From Agrococcus sp. (GTDB lineage: Bacteria > Actinomycetota > Actinomycetes > Actinomycetales > Microbacteriaceae): 39,230 nt of DNA. The stretch is from assembly GCA_031178105.1 (NCBI GenBank), contig JAPSJX010000011.1, positions 1-39,230 of the forward strand, in the 5' to 3' direction. The position numbers were made by a program, and so were the translations under genes. Shown piece after piece: positions 25,249 to 34,214 of this stretch. Position 1 is the first letter of the stretch, and each line of letters opens with the position of its first letter. The notes beneath the pieces are model-generated. The model searched no databases and was not told where the DNA came from. It was given only the letters and a program-made list of their open reading frames with translations.

Positions 25249-26505
25249 TTGGCGACGATCGCGGCGTACACGAGCCCGTCCATCGGCCATCTGCTGCCGC
25301 TGGTCGGCGTGCTGCTCGAGCTGCAGGCGCGCGGGCACCGCATCCGGCTGCGCACGATGAAGCGGGAGGTGCCGCGGATGCGCGCGCTCGGGTTCGACGT
25401 GGATGCGCTCGACCCGCGGCTCGAGCGCATGGAGTTCGACGACTGGCGCGCGAGGCCGCTGAGCGAGGGCATGCAGGGCATGATCGCGACCTTCTGCGCG
25501 CGCGGCGAGCTCGAGGGCCCGGACCTGCGGTCGCTGCTCGAGGACGCGTGGCCCGACCTGGTGATCACCGACCTCAACACCTGGGGCGCGGCGGCGGTCG
25601 CCGAGGCCTCCGGCCTGCCGTGGGTCGCCTTCGCCCCGTCCGTGCCGTTCGTGCGCTCCGAGGGGTGGCCCCCGTACGGGCCCGGCTTCCCGCCCGCCTC
25701 CGGATGGCGCGCCGCGGTGCGCGACGCGGTGTTCGACCGGCTCGCGCTCGGTCCCGCCGAGCGCATGATGCTCCATCAGCGCAACGCGCTGCGCGCCCGG
25801 CTGGCGGACCTTCCGCCTGCGCCGTCGGCGGGCGCGCTCGTTCGCCGGGCGCCGCTGATGCTCGTGACGACGGCGGAGCCGCTCGAGTATCACCACGTCG
25901 ACTGGGAGCCCGATCTGCAGATGGTCGGACCGACGACCTGGGAGCCGCCGACCGGGCCGCTGCCGTGGCTCGACGAGATCGACGGGCCGATCGTGCTCGT
26001 GACGGTCTCGAGCGAGTTCCAGCGCGATGGTGCGATCGTGCGCACCGCCTTCGCGGCCCTCCGCGATGAGCCGGTGACGGTCGTCGCGACGATGCCGACG
26101 GGGTCGCACGCGCGCATCCACGTGCCCCCGAACGGGCGCCTCGTCGAGCACGCCCCGCACGGGCCGCTGCTCGACCGCGCCGTCTGCGCGATCACGCACG
26201 GCGGCCTCGGCGTGACGCAGAAGGCGCTCGCGCGGCGCGTGCCGGTCGTCGTCGTGCCGTGGGGCCGGGACCAGTTCGAGGTCGCCGCCCGAGTGGAGCA
26301 CGCGGGTGCGGGGGTGCGGGTGCCACGCCGCTCGCTCACGCCCGAGCGCCTCCGGAATGCCGTGACGGAGGCCTGCAGCATGCGCGAGGGCGTCGAGGCG
26401 GTCGCTGCGGGCCTCGCCGCGGCCGGCGGGCCGGCGCGCGCGGCGACCCTCGTCGAGCAGGAGCTCGCGCGCTTCGCACTGGGCCCGTCGACGCGTCCGG
26501 AATGA
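25249..26505 (+). CDS. GT1/MGT-type glycosyltransferase (TTG start)
   Basis: TSPSIGHLLPLVGVLLELQARGH N-terminus; LVEHAPHGPLLDRAVCAITHGGLGVTQKALARRVPVVVVPWGRDQFEVAARVEHAGAG donor-site motif. Confidence 0.88.
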   Translation: MATIAAYTSPSIGHLLPLVGVLLELQARGHRIRLRTMKREVPRMRALGFDVDALDPRLERMEFDDWRARPLSEGMQGMIATFCARGELEGPDLRSLLEDAWPDLVITDLNTWGAAAVAEASGLPWVAFAPSVPFVRSEGWPPYGPGFPPASGWRAAVRDAVFDRLALGPAERMMLHQRNALRARLADLPPAPSAGALVRRAPLMLVTTAEPLEYHHVDWEPDLQMVGPTTWEPPTGPLPWLDEIDGPIVLVTVSSEFQRDGAIVRTAFAALRDEPVTVVATMPTGSHARIHVPPNGRLVEHAPHGPLLDRAVCAITHGGLGVTQKALARRVPVVVVPWGRDQFEVAARVEHAGAGVRVPRRSLTPERLRNAVTEACSMREGVEAVAAGLAAAGGPARAATLVEQELARFALGPSTRPE

Positions 26506-26528
26506 CGACCGCCGCTGCGCGGTTGCCC

Positions 26529-26557
26529 GTCTGCGGGCCCACCGACGGGCCGCAGAC
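26529..26557. terminator. Hairpin GTCTGCGGGCCC-ACCGAC-GGGCCGCAGAC
   Basis: Near-perfect inverted repeat between GT1 stop and next ATG. Confidence 0.6.
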
Positions 26558-26572
26558 CCTGGAGGAACACAC

Positions 26573-27211
26573 ATGGCGAAGATCACGATCCTCGGTGGAT
26601 CCGGATTCGCGGGCGGCTGGATCGCGCGCGAGGCGGCGGCGCGAGGGCACGAGGTGACGACCGTGTCGCGCTCGACCCCCGCTGAGCTGCCCGAGGGCGT
26701 GCGCGTGCAGCTCGGCTCGGTGCTCGACGGGCCGACGCTCACCGAGGCGCTCGACGGTGCGGAGGTCGTGGTCGGCGCGCTCGCGCCGCGCGGCGACATG
26801 GAGGGCAAGGTCGCGGATGCGTATGCCGATGTGGCAGCGCGGCTCGAGGGCAGCGACGTGCGCTTCCTCATCGTGGGCGGGTTCGGCTCGCTGAAGGACG
26901 CGAACGGCGAGCGCATCGTCAACACGGACGGCTTCGCGCCGGAGTACCGCCCCGAGTCGCTCGAGCTGCTCGCGGCCCTCGAGCGCGTGAGCGCGCTCGA
27001 GGTGGACTGGACGTACATCAGCCCGGCCGGCATCTTCGGCGGCTTCGTGCCGGACCAGACGCGTCGCGGCGAGTACCGCTCCGGCGGCGACCGCGCCATC
27101 TTCGACGCCGACGGCCAGTCGACGATCTCCGGGCCCGACTTCGCCCTCGCGGTCGTCGACGAGATCGAGGCGGACGCGCACCGGCGCCAGCACATCTCGT
27201 TCGCGTACTGA
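26573..27211 (+). CDS. NAD(P)H-binding (NmrA/YwnB-like) oxidoreductase
   Basis: MAKITILGGSGFAGGWIAREAAARGHEVT; LEVDWTYISPAGIF. Confidence 0.82.
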   Translation: MAKITILGGSGFAGGWIAREAAARGHEVTTVSRSTPAELPEGVRVQLGSVLDGPTLTEALDGAEVVVGALAPRGDMEGKVADAYADVAARLEGSDVRFLIVGGFGSLKDANGERIVNTDGFAPEYRPESLELLAALERVSALEVDWTYISPAGIFGGFVPDQTRRGEYRSGGDRAIFDADGQSTISGPDFALAVVDEIEADAHRRQHISFAY

Positions 27212-27223
27212 GTCGCGTCCCCG

Positions 27224-27284
27224 CGCGAGCGGTACCGGATGGTCGCCTCGCGCGACCGCAGGCGACCATCCGGTACCGCTCGCG
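27224..27284. repeat. Perfect 25-bp inverted repeat with 11-nt loop
   Basis: Arms 27224-27248 CGCGAGCGGTACCGGATGGTCGCCT and 27260-27284 AGGCGACCATCCGGTACCGCTCGCG. Confidence 0.93.
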
Positions 27285-27362
27285 GACGTGGCGCGGACAC
27301 CGGTCGTGACCCGCCGGCATCCGCCCCTGTCGCGGCCGGCGCTCGTCTGCGACAGTGCTCAC

Positions 27363-27554
27363 ATGGATGTCGACTGGATCCCTGACTACGGCGAGCTCCC
27401 GAAGCGCGGCCTAAGGGTGCCGCTCGAGGGCAGCGAGGACGACGCGGTCGCCGCGGTGCTCGAGCAGCTGAACGCGGGCGGAGCGACGCCGGGCGAGGCT
27501 GAGGTGCGCGACCTCGTGCGCGAGGCGCGCGCGGGCGCCGCGAAGCCCGACTGA
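27363..27554 (+). CDS. Small hypothetical protein
   Basis: 63-aa ORF MDVDWIPDYGELPKRGLRVPLEGSEDDAVAAVLEQL..., adjacent to next gene. Confidence 0.5.
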   Translation: MDVDWIPDYGELPKRGLRVPLEGSEDDAVAAVLEQLNAGGATPGEAEVRDLVREARAGAAKPD

Positions 27555-27556
27555 CC

Positions 27557-28096
27557 GTGGCGGGCCCGGTGCTGCGCGCGCTGCGACGCATCGCCGCACC
27601 GGTGTCGCGCACGCGCTGGTTCCGCCGCGTCGGGCCGCGAGCGCTGCCGGTCGCCGAGCGGGTGCTGCGGCGCGCGACCGGCGGACGCCTGGTCGTGTCG
27701 GGCATCCTCGTCCCCTCGCTCGTGCTGCACACGACCGGTGCGAGGACCGGCGAGCCGCGCCGGTCGGAGCTCATGTACACGCCCGACGGCCACGGCGGCG
27801 CGATCGTCGCCGGCACGAGCTTCGCCCGCGCGGCGCATCCGGGGTGGACGGCGAACCTGATCGCGCAGCGCGATGCCGAGGTCGTCGTGCGGGGCCGGCG
27901 CTTCGGCGTGCGGGCCGAGCGCGTGCCCGACGAGGAGCGCGATGCGACCTGGGCGCGCATCGAGCGGCAGTGGCCCGGCTACCGCCAGTACGAGCGCGAC
28001 TCCGGTCGTACCGTGTGGCTCTTCCGGCTGACGACCGACGCCGCCCCGTCGCCCTTCGACGGCCGTCTCTGGGGCTTGCCTCGCGCCGAGACGTGA
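27557..28096 (+). CDS. Nitroreductase-family deazaflavin (F420)-dependent oxidoreductase
   Basis: VLHTTGARTGEPRRSELMYTPDG, GTSFARAAHPGWTANLIAQRDAEVVVRG; GTG start. Confidence 0.82.
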   Translation: MAGPVLRALRRIAAPVSRTRWFRRVGPRALPVAERVLRRATGGRLVVSGILVPSLVLHTTGARTGEPRRSELMYTPDGHGGAIVAGTSFARAAHPGWTANLIAQRDAEVVVRGRRFGVRAERVPDEERDATWARIERQWPGYRQYERDSGRTVWLFRLTTDAAPSPFDGRLWGLPRAET

Positions 28097-28127
28097 CGCG
28101 TGGACCGCGCGCCCCTACGCTGACGCC

Positions 28128-28457
28128 ATGCCATCGCTCATCCCGCCCCTTGGGCCGAGCCGCCGCACGGCCGACCTGCTTGGCAGCGGTGCGGTGCTCG
28201 TCGCAACGGCGGTGCTCGGCTACGCCGCGAGCGTCGTCATGGGCGTGCTGCTCTTCGCCTGGAACCCCGAGGGCGGTGCGGCTCGCACGTGGGCGATGCT
28301 GCTCACGTGGCAGCTGCCCCTCGGGATCTTGATCGCGGCCGTCGTCGCCGCCGTCGCGCTCGCCATGCTGCGGCGGAGCGCCTTCCGGGTGAGCCTCGTC
28401 GCCGCGGCCGTCACGGCCGTCTCGATCGCGGCCGGGCTCGTCGTCGCCGCCAGCTGA
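28128..28457 (+). CDS. Small multi-TM hypothetical membrane protein
   Basis: Three hydrophobic stretches. Confidence 0.6.
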   Translation: MPSLIPPLGPSRRTADLLGSGAVLVATAVLGYAASVVMGVLLFAWNPEGGAARTWAMLLTWQLPLGILIAAVVAAVALAMLRRSAFRVSLVAAAVTAVSIAAGLVVAAS

Positions 28458-28495
28458 GCCCGTTTGCCGTGGCCGGACGCGGCACACTGGTCCCC

Positions 28496-29116
28496 ATGCG
28501 CATCCTCATCGCCGGCGCCACGAGCGCGCTCGGCCACGCCACCGCATCCGCCCTCCTGCAGGCGGGGCACCACGTGATCGCGGTCGGCTCGAACGCCGAC
28601 CGGCTCGGCATGGTCGATCTGACCGAGCGCTTCGAGTGCGACCTCACCGACCTGGAGGCCGTGGCGGAGCTCGGCGAGGAGGTCGGTGAGCTCGACGGGC
28701 TGCTGCACCTCGTCGGCGGCTGGCGCGGCGGCGGCGGTCTCGCGGGCCAGTCCGACGAGGACTGGGCGTGGCTCGAGGCCCGGGTGATGGGCACGCTGCG
28801 CAACACGACGCGCACCTTCGCCGACGCCATCGGCCGGTCGGAGGCCGGCGTCATCGCGATCGTCTCGACCACCGGCGTCGAGCGCCCCACCGCCGGCAAC
28901 GCGAACTACGTCGCGCTGAAGGCAGCCGCCGAGACGTGGCTCGCGGCGGTCGGGCATCAGCTGCGCACGACGCCCGCGCGCACGGTCGTCAAGCGCGTCA
29001 AGGCGCTCGTCTCCGACGCCGACCGCGCCGCGCAGCCCGACCGCGACTTCAGCGGCCACACCGACGTCACGGCCCTCGCCGACGAGCTCGCCGCCGAGTT
29101 CACCCCCCAGCGCTGA
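28496..29116 (+). CDS. SDR-family oxidoreductase
   Basis: MRILIAGATSALGHATASALLQAGHHVIAVG; LHLVGGWRGGGGL; NANYVALKAAAETW. Confidence 0.82.
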   Translation: MRILIAGATSALGHATASALLQAGHHVIAVGSNADRLGMVDLTERFECDLTDLEAVAELGEEVGELDGLLHLVGGWRGGGGLAGQSDEDWAWLEARVMGTLRNTTRTFADAIGRSEAGVIAIVSTTGVERPTAGNANYVALKAAAETWLAAVGHQLRTTPARTVVKRVKALVSDADRAAQPDRDFSGHTDVTALADELAAEFTPQR

Positions 29117-29118
29117 CT

Positions 29119-29183
29119 TCTCAACGGAGCGGCTGGTGACGTGGGGGCAGTATCCCCTCGCGTCGCCAGCCGCTCCGTTGAGA
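29119..29183. repeat. 65-bp palindromic repeat, copy B
   Basis: TCTCAACGGAGCGGCTGGTGACGTGGGGGCAGTATCCCCTCGCGTCGCCAGCCGCTCCGTTGAGA; opposite core orientation to A and C. Confidence 0.92.
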
Positions 29184-29184
29184 G

Positions 29185-29622
29185 TCAGGCGCGGGTGAGG
29201 AGGAAGAGCGGGATGAGGCGGTCGGTCTTCGTCTGGTAGTCGGCGTAGTCGGGCCACGCCTCCACCGCGCGCTCCCACCAGGCATCGCGCTCCGCACCCG
29301 GCTCGAGCTCGCGCGCGATGTAGTCGTGCCGCTCGGCCCCGTCCTGCAGCTCGACGAGCGGCTGCTGCTTGAGGTTGTAGTACCAGACCGGATGCTCGGG
29401 GGCGCCGCCCTTCGACGCGACGACCACGTACTCGCCCTCGTGCTCGACCCGCATCAGCGCGGTCTTGCGCAACTTGCCGCTCTTCGCGCCGACGCTCGTC
29501 AGCAGGATGATCGGCTTGCCCCGCAGGGTGTTCGCCTCTGCGCCGTCCGACGCCTCGAACGCCTCGGCCTGCTTGCGCGCCCACTCGGAGGTGCTGGGTG
29601 CGTACTCGCCTGTCAATGGCAT
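29185..29622 (-). CDS. Nitroreductase-family deazaflavin (F420)-dependent oxidoreductase (DDN-like)
   Basis: [62 protein letters not shown]; start at [10 protein letters not shown]. Confidence 0.88.
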   Translation of the reverse strand: MPLTGEYAPSTSEWARKQAEAFEASDGAEANTLRGKPIILLTSVGAKSGKLRKTALMRVEHEGEYVVVASKGGAPEHPVWYYNLKQQPLVELQDGAERHDYIARELEPGAERDAWWERAVEAWPDYADYQTKTDRLIPLFLLTRA

Positions 29623-29710
29623 GCGTGCTCCTTCGTCACCGCGAGCGTAGTCCGCGCGGTCGTGCGAACCCCCCAGCATGGCCGGAGCAGCGCGTCCAGG
29701 CGCACCCCAT

Positions 29711-29775
29711 TCTCAACGGAGCGACCGGTACCGCGGGGGGATAGTGCCCTCGCGCTGCCAGCTGCTCCGTTGGGA
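29711..29775. repeat. 65-bp palindromic repeat, copy C
   Basis: TCTCAACGGAGCGACCGGTACCGCGGGGGGATAGTGCCCTCGCGCTGCCAGCTGCTCCGTTGGGA. Confidence 0.92.
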
Positions 29776-29791
29776 ATCTCCCGCGCTGGGG

Positions 29792-32293
29792 CTAGAGGCG
29801 GCCGACGCGGGTGACGCGCACGACCGCGGTGCCGGCATCCGCCGAGGCCGCGAGGTCGATCGACGCCCAGATGCGCCAGTCGTGATCGCCCGCGGGATCG
29901 GCGAGGATCTGCTGCGCCTCCCAGACCGCCGGGCCCTCGTCGAGCTGCAGCATGCGAGCGCTCCGCGCATCCGCGCCGGTGCCGATCGATCCGTGCTCGT
30001 CGTAGTAGGCGTCGAGCGCGTCGCCCCAGGCGTCGGCGCCGAACTCGGCGTCGAGCTCGCCCAGCTCCTCGTGCTTGTCGAGGGCCGCGAGCTGCACGCG
30101 CCGGAACAGCTCGTTGCGCACGAGCACGCGGAACGCGCGCGGGTTCGCGACCACCGAGGGCGGCGGCGGCGGCGCGATCGGCGCCTCGCCCGGCGCGGTG
30201 GGGTGCATGAGCTCCTCCCACTCGTCGAGCAGGCTCGAGTCGACCTGCCGCACCACCTCGCCGAGCCACTCGATGAGGTCGAGCAGCTCGTCGGTCTTGG
30301 CCTCGTCGGGCACCGTCTGCCGGATCGCCCGGTACGCATCCCACAGGTAGCGCAGCACGAGCCCCTCGCTGCGAGCGAGCGCATAGTGCTGCACGTAGTC
30401 GGCGAAGGTCATCGCGCGCTCCCACATGTCGCGCACGACCGACTTCGGCGAGAGCGCGAAGTCCGACACCCACGGCTGCGACGACGCGAACACCGCGAGC
30501 GCCTCGATGAGCAGCTCGTCGAGCGGCTTCGGGTGGGTCACGGCCTCGAGCAGCTCCATGCGCTGGTCGTACTCGATGCCGTCGGCCTTCATCGCCGCCA
30601 CCGCCTCGCCGCGCGCGAGGAACTGCTGCTGCGACAGGATCGGCCGCGGATCGTCGAGCGTCGACTCGATCACCGAGATGACGTCGAGCGGATGCGTCGG
30701 TTCGGCCGGGTCGAGCATGTCGATGACCGCGAGCGCGAACGGCGAGAGCGGCTGGTTGAGCGCGAAGTTCGGCTGCAGGTCGACGGTCAGGCGGATGCGC
30801 GGCGGCGCCTCAGGATCGCGCGGGTCGGGATGCTGCTCCACGACGCCCGCCGTGCGGAGCGTCCGGTAGATCGCGAGCGCCCGCCGCTCGAGCGCGAGCT
30901 GCGAGCGCCACGGCTCGTGCGAGGAGGCGATGAGCTCGCGCATCTCGGCGAACGCGTCGCCGCCGCGGCCGATCACGTTGAGCAGCATCGAGTGGCTCAC
31001 CTGCATGTGCGAGGTGAGCGGCTCAGGCTCGGCGGCGATGAGCTTCTCGAACGAGGGCTGCCCCCACGAGACGAAGCCCTCCGGCGCCTTCTTGCGCACG
31101 AGCTTGCGGCGCTTCTTCGGGTCGTCGCCGAGCTTCGCGAGCTGCTTCGCGTTCTCCGCCTCGTGCTCCGGCGCCTGCGCCACGACCGTGCCGGCGGTGT
31201 CGTAGCCGGCGCGACCGGCGCGGCCGGCGATCTGGTGGAACTCGCGTGCCGTGAGCTGCCGCATCCGCGTGCCGTCGAACTTCGTGAGGCCTGTGAGCAG
31301 CACGGTGCGGATGGGCACGTTGATGCCGACGCCGAGGGTGTCGGTGCCGCAGATGACGCGGAGGAGCCCCTGCTGGGCGAGCTGCTCGACGAGCCGCCGG
31401 TACTTGGGCAGCATGCCCGCGTGGTGCACGCCGATGCCGCTCCGCACGAGCCTCGAGAGCGTCTGCCCGAAGCGTGTGGTGAAGCGGAACTCACCGATCG
31501 CCTCGGCGATGCGGTCGCGCTGCTCGCGGCTGATCACCTTCACCGAGGTGAGCGCCTGGGCGCGCTCGAGCGCCGCCGCCTGCGAGAAGTGCACGATGTA
31601 GACGGGCGCGCGCTGGGTGGCGAGCAGCTCCTCGATCGTCTCGTGCACGGGCGTCATCGCGTACTCGTACGAGAGCGGCACGGGCCGCTCGACACCGGTG
31701 ACGACGGCCGTCTCGCGGCCGGTGCGGCGGCTGAGGTCGTCGGCGATGCGCGTGACGTCGCCGAGCGTCGCCGACATGAGCACGAACTGCACGTGCGGCA
31801 GCGTCAGCAGCGGCACCTGCCAGGCCCAGCCGCGCTGCGGGTCGCCGTAGAAGTGGAACTCGTCCATCACGACCTGGTCGACATCCGCCGCGTCGCCGTT
31901 GCGGAGCGCGAGGTTCGCCAGGATCTCGGCGGTGCAGCAGATGATCGGCGCGTCCGCGTTCACGGATGAGTCGCCGGTCACCATGCCGACCTTCTCGGCC
32001 CCGAAGATCTCGACGAGCGCGAAGAACTTCTCGCTCACGAGCGCCTTGATGGGCGCGGTGTAGAACGTGCGCCTGCCCTGCGCGAGCGCGGCGAAGTGCG
32101 CGCCGGCGGCGACGAGCGACTTCCCGGTGCCGGTGGGCGTCGAGAGGACGAGGTTCGCGCCGCTGACGATCTCCATCAGCGCCTCCTCCTGCGCCGGGTA
32201 GAGCGGCAGGCCGCGCTCGGCCGACCAGGCGGCGAACGCCTCGAACGCGGCGTCGGGATCCCAGGTCGCTGGCGCGTGGTCGAGGAGGCTCAT
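29792..32293 (-). CDS. DEAD/DEAH-box RNA helicase with DUF3516-like C-terminal region
   Basis: LSTPTGTGKSLVAAGAH, VVMDEFHFYGD, LMSATLGD, VICGTDTLGVGINVPIRTVLLTGLTKFDG, HQIAGRAGRAGYDTAG. Confidence 0.9.
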   Translation of the reverse strand: MSLLDHAPATWDPDAAFEAFAAWSAERGLPLYPAQEEALMEIVSGANLVLSTPTGTGKSLVAAGAHFAALAQGRRTFYTAPIKALVSEKFFALVEIFGAEKVGMVTGDSSVNADAPIICCTAEILANLALRNGDAADVDQVVMDEFHFYGDPQRGWAWQVPLLTLPHVQFVLMSATLGDVTRIADDLSRRTGRETAVVTGVERPVPLSYEYAMTPVHETIEELLATQRAPVYIVHFSQAAALERAQALTSVKVISREQRDRIAEAIGEFRFTTRFGQTLSRLVRSGIGVHHAGMLPKYRRLVEQLAQQGLLRVICGTDTLGVGINVPIRTVLLTGLTKFDGTRMRQLTAREFHQIAGRAGRAGYDTAGTVVAQAPEHEAENAKQLAKLGDDPKKRRKLVRKKAPEGFVSWGQPSFEKLIAAEPEPLTSHMQVSHSMLLNVIGRGGDAFAEMRELIASSHEPWRSQLALERRALAIYRTLRTAGVVEQHPDPRDPEAPPRIRLTVDLQPNFALNQPLSPFALAVIDMLDPAEPTHPLDVISVIESTLDDPRPILSQQQFLARGEAVAAMKADGIEYDQRMELLEAVTHPKPLDELLIEALAVFASSQPWVSDFALSPKSVVRDMWERAMTFADYVQHYALARSEGLVLRYLWDAYRAIRQTVPDEAKTDELLDLIEWLGEVVRQVDSSLLDEWEELMHPTAPGEAPIAPPPPPSVVANPRAFRVLVRNELFRRVQLAALDKHEELGELDAEFGADAWGDALDAYYDEHGSIGTGADARSARMLQLDEGPAVWEAQQILADPAGDHDWRIWASIDLAASADAGTAVVRVTRVGRL

Positions 32294-32337
32294 CGCCTCG
32301 ATCTTCCCGCACGACGCCCCGCTCGGTAGAATCTCCT

Positions 32338-33900
32338 GTGCTCCCCCACCATTCGGCCCCTTCCCGCGCGCCCGCGGATGAGTCGGCGACCCCCGGCGCC
32401 GCGTCCGCCGACGCCGCGTCTGCCGCCGCAGCGGCCGCGGCCGCGACCCTCGACCCCGCCGACGTCGCGACGACCCTCCGCGTGCTCGAGACGCTCCACC
32501 GCATGGACCGCGACGACCCGCACTACGTCGCCGTGCGGCAGGCCACCGCGAACATGTTCAAGGAGGTCAAGCTCGCGAGCCGCAAGGCCAAGCACGCGCG
32601 CATCCAGGCCGCTGACCGCGCGGTGGTCGCGGCGACCGCGACCGGCGCGCCCGACCGCATCGACGACGAGACGCGGGGCATCCCGCTCGCGACCCGCGCC
32701 GCCGCGCCCACCGCCGGCACGCTCATCCGCTCGCGCGGCTGCTACATCTGCAAGCAGCAGTACACGCTCGTCGACGCGTTCTACCACCAGCTCTGCCCCG
32801 ACTGCGCGGCCATGAGCCACGCGAAGCGCGACGCCCGCACCGACCTCACCGGCAAGCGCGCGCTCCTCACCGGCGGCCGGGCGAAGATCGGCATGCACAT
32901 CGCGCTGCGGCTGCTGCGCGACGGCGCCCACACAACCATCACCACCCGGTTCCCGCGGGATGCGGTGCGCCGCTTCTCGTCGCTGCCCGACTCGGCCGAG
33001 TGGCTGCACCGCCTCAAGGTCGTGGGCATCGACCTGCGCGATCCCGCCCAGGTGATCGGGCTCGCCGAGGACGTCGCGGCCGCCGGCCCGCTCGACATCC
33101 TCATCAACAACGCCGCGCAGACGGTCCGCCGCTCCGCCGGCGCCTACGCGCCGCTCGTCGAGGCCGAGCTCGAACCGCTCCCGGAGCGCGGCCCGAACGG
33201 CGGCCCGATGCCCGAGCTCGTGACCTTCGGGCACACGAACGACGCGCATCCGCTCTCCCTCACCGCATCGGTCGCCGCGCACCCGGTGCTCGCGAGCACC
33301 GCGCGCACCGCCGACGAGCTGACCGCTGAGGCGATGGCCGCGGGCTCCAGCTCGCTCGAGCGGCTCGCGGCCGGCACCGCGATCGACGCCGGCGGCCTCG
33401 TGCCCGACGAGGAGCACATCAACTCCTGGACGCAGCATGTCGATCAGGTCGAGCCGCTCGAGATGCTCGAGGTGCAGCTCGCCAACATGACGGCACCCTT
33501 CCTGCTCGTCTCGCGGCTGCGGCCGTCGCTCGCGGCATCGAGCGCCCGCCGCACGTACGTCGTCAACGTGTCGGCGATGGAGGGCGTCTTCGGCCGCGGC
33601 TACAAGGGCCCCGGTCACCCGCACACGAACATGGCGAAGGCCGCGCTCAACATGCTGACGCGCACGAGCGCGCGCGAGATGTTCGAGAGCGACGGCATCC
33701 TCATGACCGCCGTCGACACGGGCTGGATCACCGACGAGCGCCCGCACTTCACGAAGGTGCGGCTCGCCGAGGAGGGCTTCCACGCCCCGCTCGACCTCGT
33801 CGACGGCGCCGCCCGCGTGTACGACCCGATCGTGCGCGGCGAGGCGGGCGACGACCTGTTCGGCGTCTTCCTCAAGGACTACGCACCCGGCTCCTGGTGA
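32338..33900 (+). CDS. SDR-family oxidoreductase with N-terminal CxxC...CxxC zinc-ribbon-like segment (GTG start)
   Basis: RGCYICKQQYTLVDAFYHQLCPDCA then LTGKRALLTGGRAKIGMHIALRLLRDGAHTTITTRFP, INNAAQT, HTNMAKAALNMLTRTSAREM. Confidence 0.85.
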   Translation: MLPHHSAPSRAPADESATPGAASADAASAAAAAAAATLDPADVATTLRVLETLHRMDRDDPHYVAVRQATANMFKEVKLASRKAKHARIQAADRAVVAATATGAPDRIDDETRGIPLATRAAAPTAGTLIRSRGCYICKQQYTLVDAFYHQLCPDCAAMSHAKRDARTDLTGKRALLTGGRAKIGMHIALRLLRDGAHTTITTRFPRDAVRRFSSLPDSAEWLHRLKVVGIDLRDPAQVIGLAEDVAAAGPLDILINNAAQTVRRSAGAYAPLVEAELEPLPERGPNGGPMPELVTFGHTNDAHPLSLTASVAAHPVLASTARTADELTAEAMAAGSSSLERLAAGTAIDAGGLVPDEEHINSWTQHVDQVEPLEMLEVQLANMTAPFLLVSRLRPSLAASSARRTYVVNVSAMEGVFGRGYKGPGHPHTNMAKAALNMLTRTSAREMFESDGILMTAVDTGWITDERPHFTKVRLAEEGFHAPLDLVDGAARVYDPIVRGEAGDDLFGVFLKDYAPGSW

Positions 33901-33907
33901 CGGCCCG

Positions 33908-34132
33908 ATGACGCCCGCCGAGCTGCGCGCGCTGCCCCTCGGCACGCGCGTCGTCGTGCGCTACCGCCTGCACGGCGATTCGCACGGCGCGACGGATGCG
34001 CTCGGCGACCTGGTCGCGGTCGATGCCGCGGCGTGCACCGTCGTCACCCGTCGCGGCGAGGTGGTCGTCGCCATGGCTGACATCGTCGCCGCGAAGACCG
34101 TGCCGCCGGCGCCGGAGCGGCGCCCGCGCTGA
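33908..34132 (+). CDS. Small SH3-like protein (resembles the N-terminal SH3 segment of Rv0428c-type acetyltransferases)
   Basis: MTPAELRALPLGTRVVVRYRLHG...ATDALGDLVAVDAAACTVVTRRGEVVVAMADIVAAKTVPPAP; 7 nt after SDR stop. Confidence 0.6.
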   Translation: MTPAELRALPLGTRVVVRYRLHGDSHGATDALGDLVAVDAAACTVVTRRGEVVVAMADIVAAKTVPPAPERRPR

Positions 34133-34181
34133 CCGCGCCACGATCCCCATGGGATCCCAGGCTGCCGGGGCTAGCGTGTCC

Positions 34182-34199
34182 CGCAGGGCAGTCCCTGCG
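34182..34199 (+). promoter_or_regulatory. 5'UTR hairpin CGCAGGG-CAGT-CCCTGCG directly before the Shine-Dalgarno
   Basis: Perfect 7-bp arms; a second dyad GATCCC-CAT-GGGATC at 34142-34156. Confidence 0.4.
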
Positions 34200-34214
34200 A
34201 GCAAGGAGAGCGTC

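Noticed and set aside
25021-27960. Upstream extension of the Mn catalase reading frame (1273-aa ORF)
   Set aside because: Extension is antisense to the glycosyltransferase and oxidoreductase; the true catalase start MFFHRQELQHK is at 25020.
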